Shown here one piece after another: positions 34,039 to 44,132 of a stretch of DNA of 64,000 nucleotides (positions are counted from its first letter, which is position 1; each line of letters begins with the position of its first letter). The translations under genes and the position numbers were made by a program. The notes beneath the pieces are model-generated. The model made no database searches and was not told where the DNA came from. It was given only the letters and a program-made list of their open reading frames with translations. Source of the stretch: Corynebacterium epidermidicanis (GTDB lineage: Bacteria; Actinomycetota; Actinomycetes; Mycobacteriales; Mycobacteriaceae); contig NZ_CP011541.1 of assembly GCF_001021025.1 (NCBI RefSeq), forward strand, positions 1,984,001 to 2,048,000, in the 5' to 3' direction.

Positions 34039-34685
34039 AAGGTCGCCTGATCCTTCATTTTCTCGAATTTTGACGGGCCTATTCCCTTGACCTCTTTAAG
34101 TTGTTCGATGCTGGTGAAACCGCCGCTTTGCTCTCGATAGGCGATGATTGCCTCCGCCGTCTTAGCCCCTACTCCTGGCAAATCTTCCAATGCCTTGGCA
34201 TCTGCCGAATTTAGGGAAACCTTGCCAGGGGCTCGCCCAGACGGCTCAAGCGAGGACGCGGGCTCCCCGACACGGGGAATGACCAGGTGTTGTCCGTCGA
34301 CAAGCTTGTGGGCAAGGTTGAGGTCGCGCAAGTGCGCATCAGCCGCGGGAGTGGCAGCGCTGAGGGCATCAGCCACTCGGGCGCCCGGGGTGAGCGTGAC
34401 CAGGCCAGGTGCAACGACTGCCCCTCCCACGCTAACGATGAAGTCGGTAGCTGCGGTGGGCGCAGAGGTAGGGGTAGCAGCTAGTGCATATGGGTTGGTT
34501 ACGGGCGCGAGCTGAGGCGGTCGCCGCAACATCGCAAATCCGGCGATGGACACCAGAACAGCAAGGGCCAGGAAAAGCCCGGAACGCAGGGAAATCTCCC
34601 AGCGAGGCTTCGGATAACGGACGTGCATTAAGTCTTCTTCGCCAGTGGGGCGAGTTAGTTCTTTGACTCGATCAGTGACATTCAT
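34035..34685 (-). CDS. comEA: ComEA-like helix-hairpin-helix DNA-binding protein
   Basis: From ATG 34685 the protein has a cytosolic tail, one transmembrane helix (SGLFLALAVLVSIAGFAML), an SLBB-type domain (DFIVSVGGAVVAPGLVTL) and a C-terminal double HhH motif (VSLNSADAKALEDLPGVGAK, then IGPSKFEKMKDQATL). It should face outward and bind double-stranded DNA for ComEC. The open frame begins 11 codons earlier at 34718, but MNVTDRVKELTRPTGEE is a more natural start. Cotranscribed with comEC. Confidence 0.9.
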   Translation of the reverse strand: MNVTDRVKELTRPTGEEDLMHVRYPKPRWEISLRSGLFLALAVLVSIAGFAMLRRPPQLAPVTNPYALAATPTSAPTAATDFIVSVGGAVVAPGLVTLTPGARVADALSAATPAADAHLRDLNLAHKLVDGQHLVIPRVGEPASSLEPSGRAPGKVSLNSADAKALEDLPGVGAKTAEAIIAYREQSGGFTSIEQLKEVKGIGPSKFEKMKDQATL

Positions 34686-34748
34686 GGCCTGCACCCTAGC
34701 CGAGGCCACTGTTCTCACCGCGGGCCATCGAACCGGGATTGGGGATAA

Positions 34749-35561
34749 CTACTTCGCTGTGGATAACTCCGCGTCTGGAGACTGTGAGTACACCACCGAT
34801 ACTGCTATACTTCCGGGCCCTAAATGCACCGAGAGAACCGGGTCAATGTCCGTGGTCAGATAGCTGGAGCCACTGGCCAGCACGGCTTCCATCGTCGTCT
34901 GGAGATGGCGGGCAGCCTCTCGTGCTTCATGCTGCTGAATAGCAACGAAAACGGGCTGACCGGCCGCCCGTTCGGCGATAATTTCCACGAGTTTGATAAA
35001 GGCTTTGGTTTGGGTGCGGGTTTTCGCGGCCAGTTCCAGCTTGCCATTCTTGAGCATCATGATCGGCCGGGTGGCCAGTGCAGAGGACATCAATGCCGTT
35101 GCTGGGGACAGACGTCCGGACCGGCGTAGGTCGTCGATACGGTGCAAGTACACGTAAAGCTCGGAACGCTCCAGCGTGTCCACGGCGGCCTCGTAGCACT
35201 CTCCGAGGCTCGCGCCCCGAGAAGCCAACTTTGCCGCGGCCATCGCCGCTGCTCCCAGGCCCATGCCGGCGGAATTGGTGTCGATTACTCGGACCGAGTC
35301 ATCGAATACCGCCGATGCGGTCACCGCGTTGGTCCAGGTGGACGAAAGCTCTTTGGACAGGTGCAGGGCCAGCACGCCGTCGTCATGCCCCCGCTCGAGC
35401 TGGCGAGCATACACTGCGGTGAGCTCCAGCGCGGTCAACCCGGCGGTAGATGCCACCCCGCTGCGGCTCATCACGTGCAAGGGCGCGATGGTGATGTCTA
35501 GTTCCTCGACAATGTCTGCAGGCAAATTTGCGGATGAATCAGTGACCACACGTACCGGCAT
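34749..35561 (-). CDS. DegV-family fatty acid-binding protein
   Basis: MPVRVVTDSSANLPADIVEE is the typical DegV start, so I use ATG 35561 rather than 35600. It continues with the lipid-clasping loop SRSGVASTAGLTALELTAVY and, later, YLHRIDDLRRSGRLSPATAL. DegV proteins bind fatty acids and act as FakB-like partners of a kinase in some bacteria. The product has 270 residues. It starts right after the histidine phosphatase gene and forms an operon with it, rsfS and perhaps nadD. Confidence 0.87.
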   Translation of the reverse strand: MPVRVVTDSSANLPADIVEELDITIAPLHVMSRSGVASTAGLTALELTAVYARQLERGHDDGVLALHLSKELSSTWTNAVTASAVFDDSVRVIDTNSAGMGLGAAAMAAAKLASRGASLGECYEAAVDTLERSELYVYLHRIDDLRRSGRLSPATALMSSALATRPIMMLKNGKLELAAKTRTQTKAFIKLVEIIAERAAGQPVFVAIQQHEAREAARHLQTTMEAVLASGSSYLTTDIDPVLSVHLGPGSIAVSVVYSQSPDAELSTAK

Positions 35562-35563
35562 CG

Positions 35564-36262
35564 CTACCTCGCGCTCACATTCCAACCGTCCAGATACCAC
35601 TGAGCATCCCCCACGGTCTCTGGGGTGAACCGAGCTTGCGGGAGCACGGGATCTCCCTCACCGTCAGCATCCGGGCTGCCGGGGTAGTAGCGCGGGCGGG
35701 CAGTAAGTTGGGCCCAACAGGTGTTCTTCAGGCCCGACAACATGGGGTACTGCTGAACATCCAGGCGCAGCAATGCAGAAGTAAGCGCGGCAATGGTTCC
35801 GCCGTGTGCCACGACCAGCACCGTGGTGTCGTCCCAGTTATCGAGGGACAGCATCAGCTCGTCGATGACTGCCCGGGCGCGGGCTGCCACCGCAACGCGC
35901 GACTCGCCACGGGGCGGGGCCCAGGTAGCATCGTGGCGCCACAGTGCACGCGCCCCGGGGTACTGCGCATCCACTTCCTCATGGCTCATTCCCTGCCATT
36001 CACCCAAATCGGTCTCACGCAGCCGGGAATCGATGCGCACCTCGGCACCGATTTTGTCGGCCACAGACTGCGCAGTGATGCGGGCTCGCTGCAGGTCGGA
36101 GGAAACTATCGTGGTGATGTTCAACCCCTGCAGGTGCTGCGCGGCTTGTTCTGCCTGGGCAATTCCCACCTCGGATAGCTCAGTATCCATGTGGCCCTGC
36201 ATACGGCGGGTAGCGTTGTAAAACGTCTCCCCGTGCCGTAGGAGAATTAGCCGCCGGGTCAC
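35564..36262 (-). CDS. Histidine phosphatase, GpgP-like
   Basis: The 232-residue member of the phosphoglycerate mutase-like family has the catalytic LLRHGETFYN at residues 7-16 and a second histidine in VVAHGGTIAAL. In mycobacteria the gene next to rsfS and nadD encodes glucosyl-3-phosphoglycerate phosphatase (GpgP) for methylglucose lipopolysaccharide synthesis. The neighbourhood is the same here, which supports that role, but the sequence does not exclude another phosphate ester. It overlaps rsfS by four bases. Confidence 0.85.
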   Translation of the reverse strand: MTRRLILLRHGETFYNATRRMQGHMDTELSEVGIAQAEQAAQHLQGLNITTIVSSDLQRARITAQSVADKIGAEVRIDSRLRETDLGEWQGMSHEEVDAQYPGARALWRHDATWAPPRGESRVAVAARARAVIDELMLSLDNWDDTTVLVVAHGGTIAALTSALLRLDVQQYPMLSGLKNTCWAQLTARPRYYPGSPDADGEGDPVLPQARFTPETVGDAQWYLDGWNVSAR

Positions 36263-36726
36263 AGCTCGTCCGCGTCCGGCTCTTGCTCAGCGAGCGGAAT
36301 CTCGTCCTGGGTCTGGGCGTTACGTTCGATGGCTTCGGAAGCCCAGGCGGTTGGCCGCTCCGGGGTCTCAATTCCCTCGATGTCAATGAGCGGACAGTCT
36401 CGCCAGAGGCGGTCCAGCGCGTAGAACTCACGCTCTTCGTTGCGGAAGATGTGCACCACGATCTCGCCGTAGTCGAGCAGGGCCCAGCGCCCCTCGCGCA
36501 CGCCTTCGCGACGAATTGGTTTTGCTCCCACTTCGCGCAGCTTGTCCTCTACTTCGTCGACAATTGCGGAAACCTGGCGGTCATTGCTTGCCCCGGCGAT
36601 GACGAACAGATCGGTGATGGTCAAAACCTCAGAAACGTCGATGACCGCGATTTCCTCAGCTAGTTTGTCGTCAGCTGCGAGCGCGGCGACAGTTGCCAAA
36701 CGAATCGATTCTTCAGATGCAGTCAC
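36259..36726 (-). CDS. rsfS: Ribosomal silencing factor RsfS
   Basis: The 155-residue protein has the RsfS/Iojap fold with DLFVIAGASNDRQVSAIVDE, GRWALLDYGEIVVHIF and FYALDRLWRDCPLI. It binds uL14 on the large subunit and blocks subunit joining when nutrients are scarce. It has a C-terminal acidic tail longer than in E. coli. It overlaps the phosphatase gene downstream. Confidence 0.94.
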   Translation of the reverse strand: MTASEESIRLATVAALAADDKLAEEIAVIDVSEVLTITDLFVIAGASNDRQVSAIVDEVEDKLREVGAKPIRREGVREGRWALLDYGEIVVHIFRNEEREFYALDRLWRDCPLIDIEGIETPERPTAWASEAIERNAQTQDEIPLAEQEPDADEL

Positions 36727-36837
36727 GTCAGTCCTCTAACTTGGTTGTTTTTGAAACTCGAACACCTAGTTTCCCACGTTTCGGGGCAATTGTGCTAGTC
36801 GAAGCCCCAATTATGCCACCCCAATCGGCGCAATCTA

Positions 36838-37509
36838 CTAGGAACCCGGGGTTGGATCGCGATCCTCATCCGGCCCACCGAGTTGATACAGCCTCCGCTT
36901 GGCGATGTACTGCACCACTCCATCCGGCACCAAGTACCAGACCGGCCGACCTTCGGCCGCACGTGCTCGGCAATCCGTGGAGGAAATCGCCATCGCGGGG
37001 ATCTCCAAAAGACTAATGCGGCCACGGTGAATCTCCGGGTCCACATCGGATTCCAGTTCGTACCCCGGCCTGGTCACGCCCACAAAATGCGCCAGCTGGA
37101 ACATCTTGTCCCAATCGCGCCAGGTGACAATCTTAGCCAAGGCGTCCGCACCCGTGATAAAGAACAGCTCCGCATCGGGGAATTGTTTCCGCAGGTCATG
37201 CAAAGTATCGATGGTATAAGTTTCCCCACCCCGATCAATATCAACCCGCGACACCGTGAAGTCCGGGTTCGATGCCGTGGCGATCACCGTCATCAAATAA
37301 CGATCCTCCGCCTCGCTGACCTTACGATCAGCCTTCTGCCACGGCTGCCCAGTGGGCACATAAATGACCAGGTCCAGATCATATCGAGAGGCCACCTCAG
37401 AGCCGGCCACCAAGTGACCGTTGTGGATGGGATCAAAAGTGCCACCCATGATCCCGATCCGCTTCAGCGGGACATCGGGATCATGGGTGGCATGAGCAGC
37501 TGCATTCAT
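36838..37509 (-). CDS. nadD: Nicotinate-nucleotide adenylyltransferase
   Basis: [20 protein letters not shown] holds the T/HxGH nucleotidyl transfer motif; [20 protein letters not shown] is the ISST-like C-terminal motif. The 223-residue enzyme makes nicotinate adenine dinucleotide in NAD synthesis. It lies 111 bases upstream of rsfS on the same strand, as in mycobacteria. The word GCTTATCGACG lies at 37535, between this gene and the cutinase gene. Confidence 0.95.
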   Translation of the reverse strand: MNAAAHATHDPDVPLKRIGIMGGTFDPIHNGHLVAGSEVASRYDLDLVIYVPTGQPWQKADRKVSEAEDRYLMTVIATASNPDFTVSRVDIDRGGETYTIDTLHDLRKQFPDAELFFITGADALAKIVTWRDWDKMFQLAHFVGVTRPGYELESDVDPEIHRGRISLLEIPAMAISSTDCRARAAEGRPVWYLVPDGVVQYIAKRRLYQLGGPDEDRDPTPGS

Positions 37510-37553
37510 GGCAATTGAGCCTACCGCAGCCGGGGCTTATCGACGCAACGAAC

Positions 37554-38444
37554 CTAACCAACGGCGTGAATAAAGCCAGCTACCCGGCGAGCAACCTCAT
37601 CGCGATCGCCAGGAAATGGCGTGGATCCAACGAAATACTGATTGTGGCCCCACGGGTTATCGACCGACTTGTTGATAACCTTTCTTGCATTGAAGTCGCA
37701 CCACACGTCGCCCTGAACGCAGTACTCCAAACGCTTATCGTTGCTGCGCACACGGCTAGCGTTACCAACTGACTTGGCCAAGACGCCGTCGCCAGAGAGC
37801 CCGGAGCCGAAACGGTGTGGATCGTCAGCGCGAGTGTATGGCGAGCCCATGTAGACGGCACCAGCCAACTTCCCTTCGCGCGCCAGGGTGGTTTCCAACT
37901 TGGTGATCACGGTAGCGCCTTGGGAGAAGCCCACCAGCAAGTACTGCGGCCGGCACCCGGTGGTTGCTTCGTAGGTACGCACGGTAGCTTCCGAGCCCAC
38001 ACGCCCGATTGAAATCGACTCGACGAAGGACTGCGCGCGAGGAATCACAAGGTTCTTGAATTCAGACAATGCCTCAGAGACATTGTTTGGCTGCGGGAAA
38101 TCACCTTCTGGGAAACGAGCCGGGTAAGCGCGCTCGTCAATACCAATCACCTGCACGTTACCCATGAGCGAAGTGCCAGTATCCCGCTGGTGAACTGCTT
38201 CCACATGGTGCAGGAATGACCGGATGGTGGATCCTTCGCGGCCATTGGACACCCATGGCGAAGCTCCATACTGGGTCTGCTGCCACTCATAACCGCCGTT
38301 TTGTCCCGAGCCACGAGCAGCAAGAATAACAACGGCTGGGCATCGCTCCTGCGCACCAGCAACAGGAGCACTCACGACAGCCCCGGCAACAACACTGGTC
38401 AATGCAGCAAGGAACGCGCCGGTGGCACGTAGCAGCTTCTTCAT
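37554..38444 (-). CDS. Secreted cutinase-family esterase
   Basis: The 296-residue protein has a signal peptide ending near APVAGAQ (about residue 31), then CPAVVILAARGSGQNGGYEW. The nucleophile motif is GFSQG (LLVGFSQGATVITKLE), as in cutinases and mycobacterial Culp proteins. A late DPHRFGSGLSGDGVLAKSVG segment and VCSDN-like VRSNDKRLEYCVQGDVWCDF give the Asp and the paired cysteines, and the catalytic His is probably in NPWGHNQYF. It probably acts on lipid esters in the cell envelope or the host. It has its own upstream region of 170 bases. Confidence 0.9.
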   Translation of the reverse strand: MKKLLRATGAFLAALTSVVAGAVVSAPVAGAQERCPAVVILAARGSGQNGGYEWQQTQYGASPWVSNGREGSTIRSFLHHVEAVHQRDTGTSLMGNVQVIGIDERAYPARFPEGDFPQPNNVSEALSEFKNLVIPRAQSFVESISIGRVGSEATVRTYEATTGCRPQYLLVGFSQGATVITKLETTLAREGKLAGAVYMGSPYTRADDPHRFGSGLSGDGVLAKSVGNASRVRSNDKRLEYCVQGDVWCDFNARKVINKSVDNPWGHNQYFVGSTPFPGDRDEVARRVAGFIHAVG

Positions 38445-38615
38445 TATGAAAGGAATCCCTCTAGTTCAGGCACGCAGGCTCGGAAAAGGCCAGCAGGCAT
38501 AAAACCGAAAGCGCTGGCCACAATTGACTACAAACAGTGGGATTGTCGCACACTTATGCCAATCCAGAAACTTAACCTAAAACTGTTGTGACGATTGTTT
38601 CCTATGGGGCAAAAG

Positions 38616-39968
38616 TTATGGGCGGGTGTGCCCATCCCCGGTCAGCACCCACTTCGTTGACGTCAGTTCCGGCAGTGCCATTGGGCCCCGTGCGTGCAGT
38701 TTCTGCGTGGAGATACCGATCTCAGCTCCCATGCCGTACACCTCCCCGTCTGTAAAAGCGGTCGAAGCGTTGATCATCACGGCTGCGGAATCGACCTCGG
38801 CGGCGAAACGCTCCGCAGTACGGAAGCAACGCGTCGCGATTGCGTCGGTATGCCCGGAAGAATAGCGGGCGATGTGCGAGAGGGCCGCATCGAGCCCGTC
38901 GACAAGCGCGACGGCGATGTCCATGGAGAGATACTCGTCTTCCCAATCCGCGTCCACCGCAGGAACGATGTCGCTCGCACCTACCGCTTCCAACTCCGCC
39001 ACGTCCCCGTGCACGGTCACCCCGGCCTCTTGAAGAGCACGGATGACGCGCAACTTGTCGGCATCGGCAAGACCTTGGTCGAGCAGCGCGGTTTCCGTCG
39101 TGTTGCACACGCTTGGGCGTCGAGTTTTGCCGTTGAGTAGCATCTCAATTGCCTGGTCCACATCCACGTCGGCATCAATGTAGAAGTGGCAGTTGCCCGT
39201 ACCCGTCTCGATCGTTGGAACAGTTGCACCGGTGACCACCGCGTTGATCAGGCCCGCGCCACCGCGTGGGATGACCACGTCCACCAGGCCACGGGCGGTA
39301 ATGAGGTCCTGTACCGAATCATGGGTCTCACAAGGCAACAGCTGCACTGCATCTTCCGGCACCTCCTGGCTGCGCAAAACTTCCTGCAAGATTTCTACCA
39401 GCGCTTCATTGGACCGACGCGCCGACTTCGAACCACGCAGCAGCGCGACGTTTCCCGACTTCAACGCCAAACCAAACGCATCCACAGTGACATTAGGGCG
39501 AGCCTCATAGACCATCCCCATCACGCCCAGCGGCACTCGCACCTGCTTCATCGTGATGCCATTGGGCATGTTGCGCCCTTGCACGACCTCCCCGACAGGG
39601 TCGGCGAGCCCCGCGACCTGACGCAGCCCACCCGAGATGGCATGGACACGCTCCTGTGTCAACGCCAAACGATCCAGCAGGCTCTGCCCCATCCCGGCGT
39701 CCACACCGGCAGCCAAGTCAGCCGCATTGGCTTCCAACACCCGCGCAGAATTCTCTTCGAGTGCCTGGGCCGCAGCCAGCAGGATCTGGTTCTTCTTGGA
39801 GGTAGTCAACCGAGCGATAGCCGGAGCCACCTCTTTCGCGCGCCGAGCCTTGATCAGCACATCGGCACGCTCAGCAGCACGAAGCTGCGCAGCGGCGTCA
39901 ATCTCAGCGGCGCCTGCAGTGTGGACATCGGCGCCTGCCGAATGGGTGTGAGCAGTCATGCTCGGCAA
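38616..39968 (-). CDS. proA: Gamma-glutamyl phosphate reductase
   Basis: The 450-residue enzyme of proline synthesis reduces glutamyl-5-phosphate with NADPH. Catalytic Cys lies in [14 protein letters not shown], and the family sequence [19 protein letters not shown] is present. The first 25 residues ([17 protein letters not shown]) are a non-conserved extension; ATG 39959 is an alternative start. It is downstream of the 2-hydroxyacid dehydrogenase and proB, the corynebacterial order. Confidence 0.94.
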   Translation of the reverse strand: MPSMTAHTHSAGADVHTAGAAEIDAAAQLRAAERADVLIKARRAKEVAPAIARLTTSKKNQILLAAAQALEENSARVLEANAADLAAGVDAGMGQSLLDRLALTQERVHAISGGLRQVAGLADPVGEVVQGRNMPNGITMKQVRVPLGVMGMVYEARPNVTVDAFGLALKSGNVALLRGSKSARRSNEALVEILQEVLRSQEVPEDAVQLLPCETHDSVQDLITARGLVDVVIPRGGAGLINAVVTGATVPTIETGTGNCHFYIDADVDVDQAIEMLLNGKTRRPSVCNTTETALLDQGLADADKLRVIRALQEAGVTVHGDVAELEAVGASDIVPAVDADWEDEYLSMDIAVALVDGLDAALSHIARYSSGHTDAIATRCFRTAERFAAEVDSAAVMINASTAFTDGEVYGMGAEIGISTQKLHARGPMALPELTSTKWVLTGDGHTRP

Positions 39969-39980
39969 TATTACCGGATC

Positions 39981-40889
39981 CTAATAGCCTTTTTCCGGGA
40001 AAACCTCGGTTGGCATCTCAGAGCCCTCGATAAAGGCTTTCGCATTCGCGACGATCGCCGGCGCGATCAACGCCCGGATACGTTCCTGCGTGTTCGCCTC
40101 GTGTGGCGTGATCACGACCTGATCCAACGACCACAGCGGATGCCCATCCGGAAGTGGCTCGGGTTCGGTCACATCCAAAGCCGCTCCGGCAATAGTGCCG
40201 TCTTGGACAGCCGCCACGAGGGCGTCCGTATCCACCAGCGGGCCTCGTCCAACGTTGACCACCACCGCGTGCGGGCGCATCTGGGCCAGCGTCTCCGCGT
40301 TGATCATGTGATGAGTCTCCGGGGTGAGTGGGGCCGCCAAAATGAAGTAATCGGCATCAGAGTAAATGGAGCCTGCTTCGGCCGACGCCCGGGTTTCGTC
40401 AGCCCCTTCGACCGGACGGCCAGAGTTGTTCACCGCGAGAATCCGGCAACCGAATCCCTTCAGCATAGGAATCAGGTCCCGGCCGATCCCGCCCGCGCCA
40501 AGAATGGCGACGGTCTTGTCATACAGCCAGGCGGTGCGCTGATCCACTTCTTCCTTGGTATCCCAGGTTTGCTTTCGGGCTACCAACACGTGGCAGTGCA
40601 GCTGGCTCAACAACAGCGCTACCGCAGACTCTGCAACCGTGCGCCCATAAATCCCGCCGGCGTTCGCCCAGCGACGATCGTCGGTGATGATACCGGCGTC
40701 GAAGAAGCCATCGATGCCCGCGAGGCACAGCTGTACCCACTTGATGTTCTCGCCAAGCTGGGGAAAATCAGCCGGGGTGCCATTGAAAACGAGGAAGTCA
40801 GCTTCCTCCAACGACGCCTGCTCGAAGCCATTTTCTTCTAGATGCTGAACTACGCTTGGCCACTGCTGTGGCATGAGATGAAACTTCAT
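39981..40889 (-). CDS. D-isomer specific 2-hydroxyacid dehydrogenase
   Basis: The 302-residue protein has the NAD-binding AILGAGGIGRDLIPML, the catalytic Arg in VVVNVGRGPLVDTDAL, Glu in ALDVTEPEPLPDGHP and His in VVITPHEANT. It lies between proB and proA, where C. glutamicum has the gene called unkA, of unknown substrate. It starts 68 bases after the proB stop. Its link with proline synthesis is positional only. Confidence 0.88.
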   Translation of the reverse strand: MKFHLMPQQWPSVVQHLEENGFEQASLEEADFLVFNGTPADFPQLGENIKWVQLCLAGIDGFFDAGIITDDRRWANAGGIYGRTVAESAVALLLSQLHCHVLVARKQTWDTKEEVDQRTAWLYDKTVAILGAGGIGRDLIPMLKGFGCRILAVNNSGRPVEGADETRASAEAGSIYSDADYFILAAPLTPETHHMINAETLAQMRPHAVVVNVGRGPLVDTDALVAAVQDGTIAGAALDVTEPEPLPDGHPLWSLDQVVITPHEANTQERIRALIAPAIVANAKAFIEGSEMPTEVFPEKGY

Positions 40890-40957
40890 CCGTGATGATC
40901 CTTCCCTTGGTCACTCAATGTTAGGTATGTGGCCAGGGTATCGGAAAAGGCTGCGCG

Positions 40958-42169
40958 CTAGGCCCGAGATGCGAAATTTGACAGGTAGTCTGCGTGCACC
41001 ACCGGACGGGTCAGCCCCGCCGGCAAATCGACGGTATGCATGCCAATCATGCTGCTCAGCGTCCGTGAATCATATGCCACCTCACCGCGGCCGACAATCT
41101 CACCGGCCGGACCCAGAATCTCCACGATGTCGCCGGCATGGAAGTCCCCCTCGATCTGGGTGATTCCCACCGCCAGCAGGGATTTCCCGCCAGCTGTTAC
41201 TGCCCGAACGGCACCGGCGTCGATATGCAGCGTGCCGGTTGAGTCCGCGGCGTAGAGGGCCCAGAACTTCCAGGCATTAAGCCGGTTTTCTTTAGGGTAG
41301 AACACGGTCCCCACCTGGGCGTGGTCGAGGGCTGGGCCGATATTGTCTGCGCTGGTGAGCAAGGTCGGGATTCCGCCGCGGGCAGCGAGGCGGGCTGCCG
41401 AAACTTTCGTCGCCATGCCACCGGTGCCCACTGCCCCGCCGGAGCCAGCGACCACGCCAACAAGGTCATTACCGTCGCGAACTTCGGAAATGAACCGCGC
41501 GGTGGGATCGATCGGGTTTTTGTCGTACAGGCCGTCAACATCGCTGAGCAGGATAAGCGCATCGGCGCTGATTAGGTTGGCCACGATCGCAGCGAGGCGG
41601 TCGTTGTCGCCGAAGCGGGCTTCTGCTGTAGCCACGGTGTCATTTTCGTTGATGATCGGCACGGCCCGCAGCTGACGCAACCTATCGATGGTGTTCTGCG
41701 CGTTGCGCGCGCGGTCGCGTTTACCGGCGTCGCCGGCGGTGAGTAGCACCTGCCCACATACCCGACCATATCGGGCGAAGCTCACGCCCCATTGGTGTGC
41801 CAGATAAACCTGCCCAACCGAAGCCGCGGCCTGCTTGGTTGGTAGATCGGTGGGGCGCGTGGCCAAACCAAGCGGTGCCATCCCGGCGGCGATGGCACCC
41901 GAGGACACCACGATGATGTCGGAGCCGCGCGACATCCGAGCTTCCAGGGCGTCCACAATCCGGTCGATCTTGTCCGAGGAGACGTGGTAGTTGTCGTCGG
42001 TCAGCGACGAAGAACCGATCTTGACCACGACGCGACGCGCCACGCTGAGGCTAGCCCGCACTTCCGATTCATGCCCGAAAGCTGGCCCAGCGCCAAGCGA
42101 TGCCGGGAATTGCGCTGGCGCAATGTCGAGTCCGGTGTAGGGCGCAGCTGGGAGAATCGGATTATTCAT
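40958..42169 (-). CDS. proB: Glutamate 5-kinase
   Basis: The 403-residue enzyme has an amino acid kinase domain ([47 protein letters not shown]) and a C-terminal PUA domain ([20 protein letters not shown]). It makes glutamyl-5-phosphate, the feedback-controlled step of proline synthesis. The N-terminal 40 residues are an unusual extension before the first kinase strand, so a later start is possible. It follows obg by 24 bases. Confidence 0.94.
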   Translation of the reverse strand: MNNPILPAAPYTGLDIAPAQFPASLGAGPAFGHESEVRASLSVARRVVVKIGSSSLTDDNYHVSSDKIDRIVDALEARMSRGSDIIVVSSGAIAAGMAPLGLATRPTDLPTKQAAASVGQVYLAHQWGVSFARYGRVCGQVLLTAGDAGKRDRARNAQNTIDRLRQLRAVPIINENDTVATAEARFGDNDRLAAIVANLISADALILLSDVDGLYDKNPIDPTARFISEVRDGNDLVGVVAGSGGAVGTGGMATKVSAARLAARGGIPTLLTSADNIGPALDHAQVGTVFYPKENRLNAWKFWALYAADSTGTLHIDAGAVRAVTAGGKSLLAVGITQIEGDFHAGDIVEILGPAGEIVGRGEVAYDSRTLSSMIGMHTVDLPAGLTRPVVHADYLSNFASRA

Positions 42170-42193
42170 AGCAATTTAGTGTACTGAAGGTGC

Positions 42194-43705
42194 TTAGCCC
42201 TGCCAGCGCTCGCGGTCGGCTTCTTGTCCGTCGCCGAAGTCGAGTTCGTCGATAAGGCCACGGCGAGCTTGTGAGGCGCGCTTACGCTCCGCAGCCGAGG
42301 TGCGCTCGGAGCGCTCCAAGCGCACGTCGGTGCCACGCCCGGTGAGCATGGTGTCTGCCCCCGCTGCGGTCATTGGCTCCCACTCGAAGCTGACATCGCC
42401 GATGGTCACGGTCGCGCCTTCACGCGCCCCCGCCTTGTACAGCGCATCCTCCACCCCGGCCTTAGCCAGGCGATCTGCGAGGTAGCCGATTGCTTCGTCG
42501 TTTTCGAAGTCGGTCTGGCGGACCCAGCGCTCCGGCTTCTCGCCGCGAACGACATACCCGCCCTCAACTTCCGGATCATTTTCAATCACGAAGCCCTGCT
42601 TATTGCGGACCGCGTCCACAGCCTGCGGACGAATGATCTGGCGGACTTCAGCCTTCTGCTTCGGGTTCGCCTTGCGGTGCTGCTGCACGATCTCCAACAA
42701 CTTAAATTTCAGTGGCTCCAGGCCCTGGTGCGCGACAGCGGAAATGATGAAAACGGGCCAGCCGAATTTTTCCTCGATATCCTGCTTCAAGAACACCGCA
42801 AGTTCCAACGCCTCCGGCACATCCGTCTTATTCAGCACCACGATCCTTGGGCGATCTTTCAAATCGCCCAAGCCGACGTCGTGCGCCAACTCAGACTCAT
42901 ACTGGGCCAACTCATTTTCAAGCGCTTCGATGTCCGAAATGGGATCTCGGCCGGGCTCCATCGTTGCCGTATCGACGATATGAGCGAGCACCGCCGTGCG
43001 TTCAATATGGCGCAGGAAGTCCAACCCCAAACCCTTGCCTTCTGATGCCCCCGGGATTAAGCCCGGTACGTCGGCAATGGTAAAAGTCTCATGCCCAACA
43101 TGGACCACGCCCAGGTTCGGAGCCAAGGTGGTGAATGGATAATCGCCGATCTTCGGCTTTGCCGCCGAGATCACGGAGATAAGGCTGGACTTGCCAGCAG
43201 AAGGGAAACCGAGGAGGCCAACGTCCGCCATGGACTTGAGCTCGAGGGTGACGTCGTGCTTTTCCCCTTCTTCCCCCTTCAACGCAAACCCGGGTGCTTT
43301 ACGTGCAGCACTGGCAAGCGCTGCGTTGCCCAGTCCGCCATGCCCACCTTCGGCAGCGATGTAGCGCATGCCATTGGTGGTCAGGTCTGCCATGACCTCA
43401 CCCTTTTCGTTGAGGACAACCGTGCCTGCGGGGACCTCTAGTACGAGATCCTCCCCCCGCGCGCCATTGCGGTGGTCACCGGCGCCATTGGCACCGCGCT
43501 GTGCCTTGATATGCGGACGGTAGTGCAAATCCAACAGGGTGTGTACCTGCGGCGATGCCTCGAGGATGATGTCACCACCGTGTCCGCCGTTTCCGCCGTC
43601 GGGACCGCCCAACGGCTTGAACTTTTCGCGGTGGACCGAGGCACAACCATTACCCCCATCGCCGGCCTGAAGATGTAAAACCACTCGGTCAACGAATCGG
43701 TTCAT
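42194..43705 (-). CDS. obg: GTPase Obg
   Basis: The 503-residue protein has the glycine-rich Obg fold ([20 protein letters not shown]), the GTPase domain ([39 protein letters not shown]) and a C-terminal OCT domain. Obg assists large-subunit assembly and responds to (p)ppGpp. It lies downstream of rplU-rpmA in many bacteria, but here the ribosomal genes are separated from it by a membrane-anchored protein gene of opposite strand and a palindromic element. Confidence 0.96.
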   Translation of the reverse strand: MNRFVDRVVLHLQAGDGGNGCASVHREKFKPLGGPDGGNGGHGGDIILEASPQVHTLLDLHYRPHIKAQRGANGAGDHRNGARGEDLVLEVPAGTVVLNEKGEVMADLTTNGMRYIAAEGGHGGLGNAALASAARKAPGFALKGEEGEKHDVTLELKSMADVGLLGFPSAGKSSLISVISAAKPKIGDYPFTTLAPNLGVVHVGHETFTIADVPGLIPGASEGKGLGLDFLRHIERTAVLAHIVDTATMEPGRDPISDIEALENELAQYESELAHDVGLGDLKDRPRIVVLNKTDVPEALELAVFLKQDIEEKFGWPVFIISAVAHQGLEPLKFKLLEIVQQHRKANPKQKAEVRQIIRPQAVDAVRNKQGFVIENDPEVEGGYVVRGEKPERWVRQTDFENDEAIGYLADRLAKAGVEDALYKAGAREGATVTIGDVSFEWEPMTAAGADTMLTGRGTDVRLERSERTSAAERKRASQARRGLIDELDFGDGQEADRERWQG

Positions 43706-44132
43706 GGTGCTTTCCTTTACTTTCCTACCGCCAAAACTGCGTCAACGAGAACTAACCGCATCTGCTATCGCTGTGCTATCCCCAGCTCAGTCGCCGCGGT
43801 GCGATCAACCTCGGTCATGATCTACGTCTATGCCGAGGAGCCATCTGGGTGCGACGATCACCAACCGGCAATACCATCGCCCATCCTAATAGCTAATAAC
43901 CCCAGCGAGTCTAGTTACCAGTCTGCCAAAAGCCTAATGCTTGCCGACGCCTGTCAACGCTTGCCGACGCCTGTCAATGCTTGCCGACGCCTGTTCCGGC
44001 AATCTGATCTTCTTGGAGCAGCCATCGGTGATGCTTCCCGCGGTGATGAACGCGGGAACATTTCCTGTCCGGCGTTGCAAAAAGGGATATGTTTGACACA
44101 CGAAAGTCTAAGAACAGAAAGGCTCTCAAATA
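43706..44132. other. 427-base intergenic region between obg and 44133 gene
   Basis: This divergent region holds the obg promoter and that of the gene at 44133. It contains a 20-bp tandem repeat at 43937-43996. I see no additional gene. AGAAAGG at about 44116-44122 is the ribosome-binding site of the next gene. Confidence 0.4.
43937..43996. repeat. 20-bp tandem repeat, three copies
   Basis: Three adjacent units of AYGCTTGCCGACGCCTGTCA lie upstream of the gene at 44133; the third has two changes at its end. They are too few for a regulatory array to be sure but could be slippage products or binding sites. Confidence 0.85.

Noticed and set aside
39186..40841. 551-codon plus-strand frame opposite proA and the 2-hydroxyacid dehydrogenase
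   Set aside because: It spans two well-identified genes of the other strand, is rich in His/Arg as reversed frames are, and has no domain.
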